This document shows positions 3,928-6,624 of a stretch of 6,624 nucleotides of DNA, in pieces. Made by a program: the position numbers and the translations under genes. Source of the DNA: Flavobacteriales bacterium UBA2426. Lineage in GTDB: Bacteria; Bacteroidota; Bacteroidia; Flavobacteriales_F; PHOS-HE28. The first letter of the stretch is position 1. Each line of letters begins with the position of its first letter. The stretch spans positions 27,219-33,842 of the forward strand of contig DDRC01000176.1 in the NCBI GenBank assembly GCA_002342985.1, in the 5' to 3' direction. The notes beneath the pieces were generated by a model, which was not told the DNA's origin, searched no databases, and saw only the letters and a program-made list of their open reading frames with translations.

Positions 3928-6207
3928 TCAACGGAAGCTCGCCGGAGTGATGTGGAACGCCTTCGGGTCCCTGTCGCCGGGCTTCAGCTCCAGCACGCGC
4001 ATGGTCATCGTTTCCTCGTTCCTGTAGCGGTAAGTCACCTCCAGCGGCATGCCAGGTCGCGTGCTGGCGATCATGGGGCCGCGCAGCAGCACCTCCACAC
4101 CGCCCCAGCTCTTGCGCGCGCCCAGCACATCGTGGAAGAGTGAAGGGGTCTTCGCGTCCACCCACGACTCGCGCCGACGGTCGGGCTCCTGCAGCAGGCG
4201 GTGCTGCGCGTTGCGTCCCAGGAGCTTGCGCGTATCGGCCAGCACGCTGTCCCGGGTGGCGGGTGGGAATGGTGAAGCGAAGCGGCTGTCCAGCGTTCGC
4301 GTCACTGACCGAAGCTCCCCACCGACCATCAGGTAGTTCGTTTCCGTGCCGGCCCGGCGGTCGATCACGGTGGCATAGGTGTGCTCGGTGTGTTCCGGTT
4401 GCTCGTCGCGGCCGATGACCACCATGCGGTCGGCCGTGCTGGCGTACCGCACGGTCCACGTGGTGGTCTTGTCACCGCGCAGGCTGGTGAACTGCATGGT
4501 GGCGGTACCGATGAAGCGGTTCGTGGTGGCCTTCATCAGGGAGTCCATCGCTGGTTCGAGCTTGAAGACGGGCGGCGCGTAGGTTGCTCCACTGGCGGGC
4601 GCGATCTCCTCCACCGCAACGGGTGCTTCGGCTACTTCAACAGCCACGTCATCGCCGCGCATGATGTCCTCCACAGTGATCTCCCGCACCTGTATTTCCG
4701 GCACCTCGACCTCCCGGCCACGCCGGCGCCGCTCCCGCAAGCGCTCGTCCCGCACGATGCACTTGCTCAGGTCCACCACGGGCGGTTTGGCCTTGCCGGG
4801 TTTGTAGCTGGTGAGCTGCGTGCCCATCACGGCCATCGGCATCGGCTTGTCCGCCACGCCGAAGAACATCAGGTCCTTGAACTGCTGGCCGATGCGCTGC
4901 ACCAGCCAGTTCCGCATGTCGAAGACGGGGTTCACCACGCTGTCCTGCGGGAACCAGAAGAAGTGGAGGTAGCGCTCCGGCGCAGTGTGCAGCTCGCACT
5001 TGCGCCCCAGGATGGTCTGGTAACGTCCTTGCGGGGCGAACTCCAGCTCCAGTCCGCGCCCGAACTCGTTGAGCCCGACCGTTTCCAGGCTCGCGATCTC
5101 CAACTTGGGGATCACGTGGCCGTGCCCTTCGTTGCGCGACACCATCACCACATCAGCATCAAGGTCAACGGCGTAGAAGATGGTGCCCTCGTCCTCCGGG
5201 TCGTTCAGTTGCAGCACGGCGCGCCGCGCATCGGCCCAATAGCTGTACTTCGCCACGCGCAGGGTGGTGTCGCTGTGCTCGTCGATGTACCGGGTCGGGG
5301 TCTCGGCAGTGAGCTTACCGATGAAGCGGTTGTCGGGAATTCCGCGGTCCACCGGAGCCGGCGAGTAGGCGAGGGGCAGGCTGTCGGGCGGCAGGTTGCC
5401 GAGGTAGGCGCGCATCCAATCGGGCAGCCGGCCAGTGCCGCTGTTGTTGATCCAGGCCAACCGCTGTTCCACCAGCCTTGCGCCGGTCATAGGTAGTTCC
5501 GGCATCGGCACACGACCGGGCGTGATCGCGATGAATTCCATGCCCCCCGCAGGCGGGCCGTACTCATGCTTGCTCCACGTGACGCGCAGTGCAGCACCTG
5601 CGTGCCTGTCGGCGAAGGCGATGAGGTGTTCGAGGTCGCCTTCGGTCAACCAGCGTGCCCAAACCCTCAGGTCGCTGAACAGCTTCGGATGCGCGGTGGT
5701 GGTCCAATACCACGAGCTGTCCCGTTCGTTGCTCGTGCCCCAGTGCTCGCGGCAGGTGTGGCCCACGATCTCCGCAGTACGGCCTGTGGCGGTGAGGCTG
5801 TCGTTCCAGATGTCATGGAAGTAGCCGGCCTGCGGGATGTACAGGTCCTCCACCTTGGCACCGACCTGCTGACCACCCCATCGGGCCTCCATCTTCACGT
5901 TGTGCTGCAGGTCCAGCAGGGTGGCGCGTTGCAGGGTGTAGGGACCGGTCAGTTCGCGCAGTACCACGCGGTGGGCATCGCCCCAATACTCGATCCGGCG
6001 GCCGCCTCTGACCTCCACGGTCCAGGTGCCGATGAAGGCGTTGGTGTGCAGGTGGGTACCGGCAGGCTTCATCGGCTTATCCGCCTTCTCCCCGGTCACC
6101 AGTTCCGCCATCCATCCGGGAAGCGTGGCGAGGTCTACCGGCAGTGCGGGTTGGGCGGCATGCGATAAGGAAAGGCAAAGTGCCAGAGCGAGAAGCAGCG
6201 AACGCAT
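3928..6207 (-). CDS. Large secreted protein with three tandem DUF4412-like domains, 759 aa
   Basis: A signal peptide covers residues 1-17 or 18 (MRSLLLALALCLSLSHA, then AQP); Cys11 lacks a proper lipobox, so a soluble or surface protein is likelier than a lipoprotein. Three related domains follow, starting at TNAFIG (55), DNRFIG (292) and TNRFIG (562). Each repeats the order: [T/D]N-x-F-I-G; an aromatic YW-like strand (74-75, 323-324, weakened to YA at 588-589); an Asp-containing strand; I/L-x-G-x-x-C (Cys152, Cys404; Ala667 in the third); a Trp; a Phe-x-Asp or Phe-Asp segment (177-179, 429-430, 691-693); and a final strand around 207, 458 and 722. LPGWMAEL (29-36) and LPDWMRAYL (261-269) precede copies one and two, so the duplicated unit includes this short helix. 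A charged, low-complexity linker (about 486-540, RERRRRGREVEV then acidic) separates copies two and three. It starts 23 nt after the LolD-type gene, probably in the same operon. I know of no named function for this architecture. Confidence 0.85.
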   Translation of the reverse strand: MRSLLLALALCLSLSHAAQPALPVDLATLPGWMAELVTGEKADKPMKPAGTHLHTNAFIGTWTVEVRGGRRIEYWGDAHRVVLRELTGPYTLQRATLLDLQHNVKMEARWGGQQVGAKVEDLYIPQAGYFHDIWNDSLTATGRTAEIVGHTCREHWGTSNERDSSWYWTTTAHPKLFSDLRVWARWLTEGDLEHLIAFADRHAGAALRVTWSKHEYGPPAGGMEFIAITPGRVPMPELPMTGARLVEQRLAWINNSGTGRLPDWMRAYLGNLPPDSLPLAYSPAPVDRGIPDNRFIGKLTAETPTRYIDEHSDTTLRVAKYSYWADARRAVLQLNDPEDEGTIFYAVDLDADVVMVSRNEGHGHVIPKLEIASLETVGLNEFGRGLELEFAPQGRYQTILGRKCELHTAPERYLHFFWFPQDSVVNPVFDMRNWLVQRIGQQFKDLMFFGVADKPMPMAVMGTQLTSYKPGKAKPPVVDLSKCIVRDERLRERRRRGREVEVPEIQVREITVEDIMRGDDVAVEVAEAPVAVEEIAPASGATYAPPVFKLEPAMDSLMKATTNRFIGTATMQFTSLRGDKTTTWTVRYASTADRMVVIGRDEQPEHTEHTYATVIDRRAGTETNYLMVGGELRSVTRTLDSRFASPFPPATRDSVLADTRKLLGRNAQHRLLQEPDRRRESWVDAKTPSLFHDVLGARKSWGGVEVLLRGPMIASTRPGMPLEVTYRYRNEETMTMRVLELKPGDRDPKAFHITPASFR
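3931..4524 (-). repeat. Domain copy 3 in the 759-aa protein (residues 562-759)
   Basis: This copy has TNRFIG, a degenerate YW strand (RYASTADRMVV) and LLGRNA, where Ala667 replaces the Cys of the other copies. Its PLEVTYRY segment (721-728) matches PLEFEW in the 241-residue paralogue, so the fold is probably intact despite the lost Cys. Confidence 0.65.
4750..5334 (-). repeat. Domain copy 2 in the 759-aa protein (residues 292-486)
   Basis: This copy has DNRFIG, YSYWADARRAVL and ILGRKC with Cys404. Its start shares an exact 16-nt sequence (5316-5331, taccgatgaagcggtt on the plus strand) with the start of copy 3 (4506-4521). The rest is conserved only at protein level. Confidence 0.7.
5503..6045 (-). 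repeat. Domain copy 1 in the 759-aa protein (residues 55-235)
   Basis: This copy has TNAFIG, IEYWGDAHRVVL and IVGHTC with Cys152. Its closest match to copy 2 is the YW-x-DA-x-R-x-VL strand; its IVGHTC is closest to IEGHTC in the free-standing 241-residue paralogue. Boundaries are approximate because divergence is high. Confidence 0.7.
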
Positions 6208-6230
6208 GGGGTGGGGGCGGTCGGGATGAT

Positions 6231-6624
6231 TCAGATCACCCCGTCCTTCATCACCAGCTTCCGGTCCGCCATGTCGGCCAGTTCCTCGTTGTGCGTCACG
6301 ATCACGAAGGTCTGGCCCAGCTCCTTGCGCAGGTCGAAGAAGAGCTGGTGCAGCTCCCGGGCGTGCGCGCTGTCGAGGTTGCCGCTGGGCTCATCGGCCA
6401 GCACCACGCTGGGGCTGTTGAAGAGCGCCCGGGCAACGGCCACGCGCTGCTGCTCGCCGCCGCTGAGCTGCGTGGGCTTGTGGCCCTTGCGGGGCAGCAC
6501 ATTCAGGCGTGCCAGCAGTTCCTCGGCGCGCGGCGCGCATTCGCCCTTGCTCTTGCCCGCGATCAGCCCCGGCATCATCACGTTCTCCAGCGCCGTGAAC
6601 TCAGGCAGCAGGTGGTGGAACTGG
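6231..6624 (-). CDS. lolD: LolD-type ABC transporter ATP-binding protein, 5' end outside window
   Basis: The last 130 residues are visible; the Walker A region lies beyond the right edge. The visible part opens at the Q-loop with [18 protein letters not shown], nearly identical to the same segment of E. coli LolD (I recall QFHHLLPDFTALENVAMP). The ABC signature LSGGEQQR (visible residues 53-60), Walker [13 protein letters not shown] (73-84) and the H-loop THNEE (110-114) are intact, so the ATPase should be active. LolD powers LolCE, which releases lipoproteins from the inner membrane to the carrier LolA; related MacB-type ATPases also share these motifs. No permease gene lies downstream, as is common for lolD in Bacteroidota. 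The TGA stop is 23 nt before the 759-residue gene. The family is certain; assignment to Lol rather than another MacB/LolD-type exporter is probable. Confidence 0.92.
   Translation of the reverse strand, partial: QFHHLLPEFTALENVMMPGLIAGKSKGECAPRAEELLARLNVLPRKGHKPTQLSGGEQQRVAVARALFNSPSVVLADEPSGNLDSAHARELHQLFFDLRKELGQTFVIVTHNEELADMADRKLVMKDGVI

Noticed and set aside
4381..5496. 371-codon open frame on the plus strand opposite the 759-aa gene
   Set aside because: It is a shadow of high-GC coding sequence: its translation is rich in His, Val, Gln and Leu with no domain, while the minus-strand frame has a signal peptide and repeated domains.
6175..6207. Lipoprotein signal (Cys11) on the 759-aa protein
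   Set aside because: Leu precedes the Cys instead of Gly, Ala or Ser, and a better signal peptidase I site (SHA-AQ) follows.
1..6624. CRISPR array, tRNA, rRNA, transposon ends, toxin-antitoxin or defence genes
   Set aside because: No regularly spaced repeats, cloverleaf, transposase motifs or small toxin-like pairs were seen on either strand; nearly all the DNA is taken up by the eight genes listed.

Overview
The window reads as a stretch of chromosome from a high-GC member of the Bacteroidota, probably a Flavobacteriales-type lineage. This rests on family content rather than any marker gene. It carries a TIGR02757/DUF2400 protein, DUF4412/GLPGLI-like secreted proteins, a small ABM protein of a type common in Bacteroidota, start codons without clear Shine-Dalgarno sequences, and a LolD ATPase with no LolC/E gene on the side that is visible. 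No rRNA, tRNA, CRISPR array, insertion sequence or phage gene was seen.

All eight genes lie on the minus strand, so transcription runs from the right edge to the left. In that order they are: a LolD-type ABC ATPase (5' end outside the window); a 759-residue secreted protein; a 241-residue secreted DUF4412-like protein; two small outer-membrane beta-barrel candidates (207 and 190 residues) that overlap by 7 nt; a DUF2400 protein; a 98-residue ABM-fold protein; and a secreted TPR protein (3' end outside the window). Most gaps are between -7 and 55 nt. The one larger gap is 124 nt, between the 759- and 241-residue genes. One or two operons are therefore likely.

The most notable object is the 759-residue protein. 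It appears to be three diverged copies of one domain, and a fourth copy is the free-standing 241-residue product of the next gene. Each copy starts at a [T/D]N-x-F-x-G motif and keeps the same order of landmarks. The third copy has lost the central Cys. The family lies directly downstream of a lolD-type gene and upstream of two barrel candidates, which suggests an envelope-related module. That role is inference only.

The left part holds a probable housekeeping pair. The DUF2400 protein has a PLDVHSGRV motif resembling the catalytic-Asp segment of HhH-GPD DNA glycosylases, and the ABM-fold protein follows it. A strong GC-rich hairpin covers the end of the DUF2400 gene, with a Bacteroidota-like -7 sequence immediately after it.
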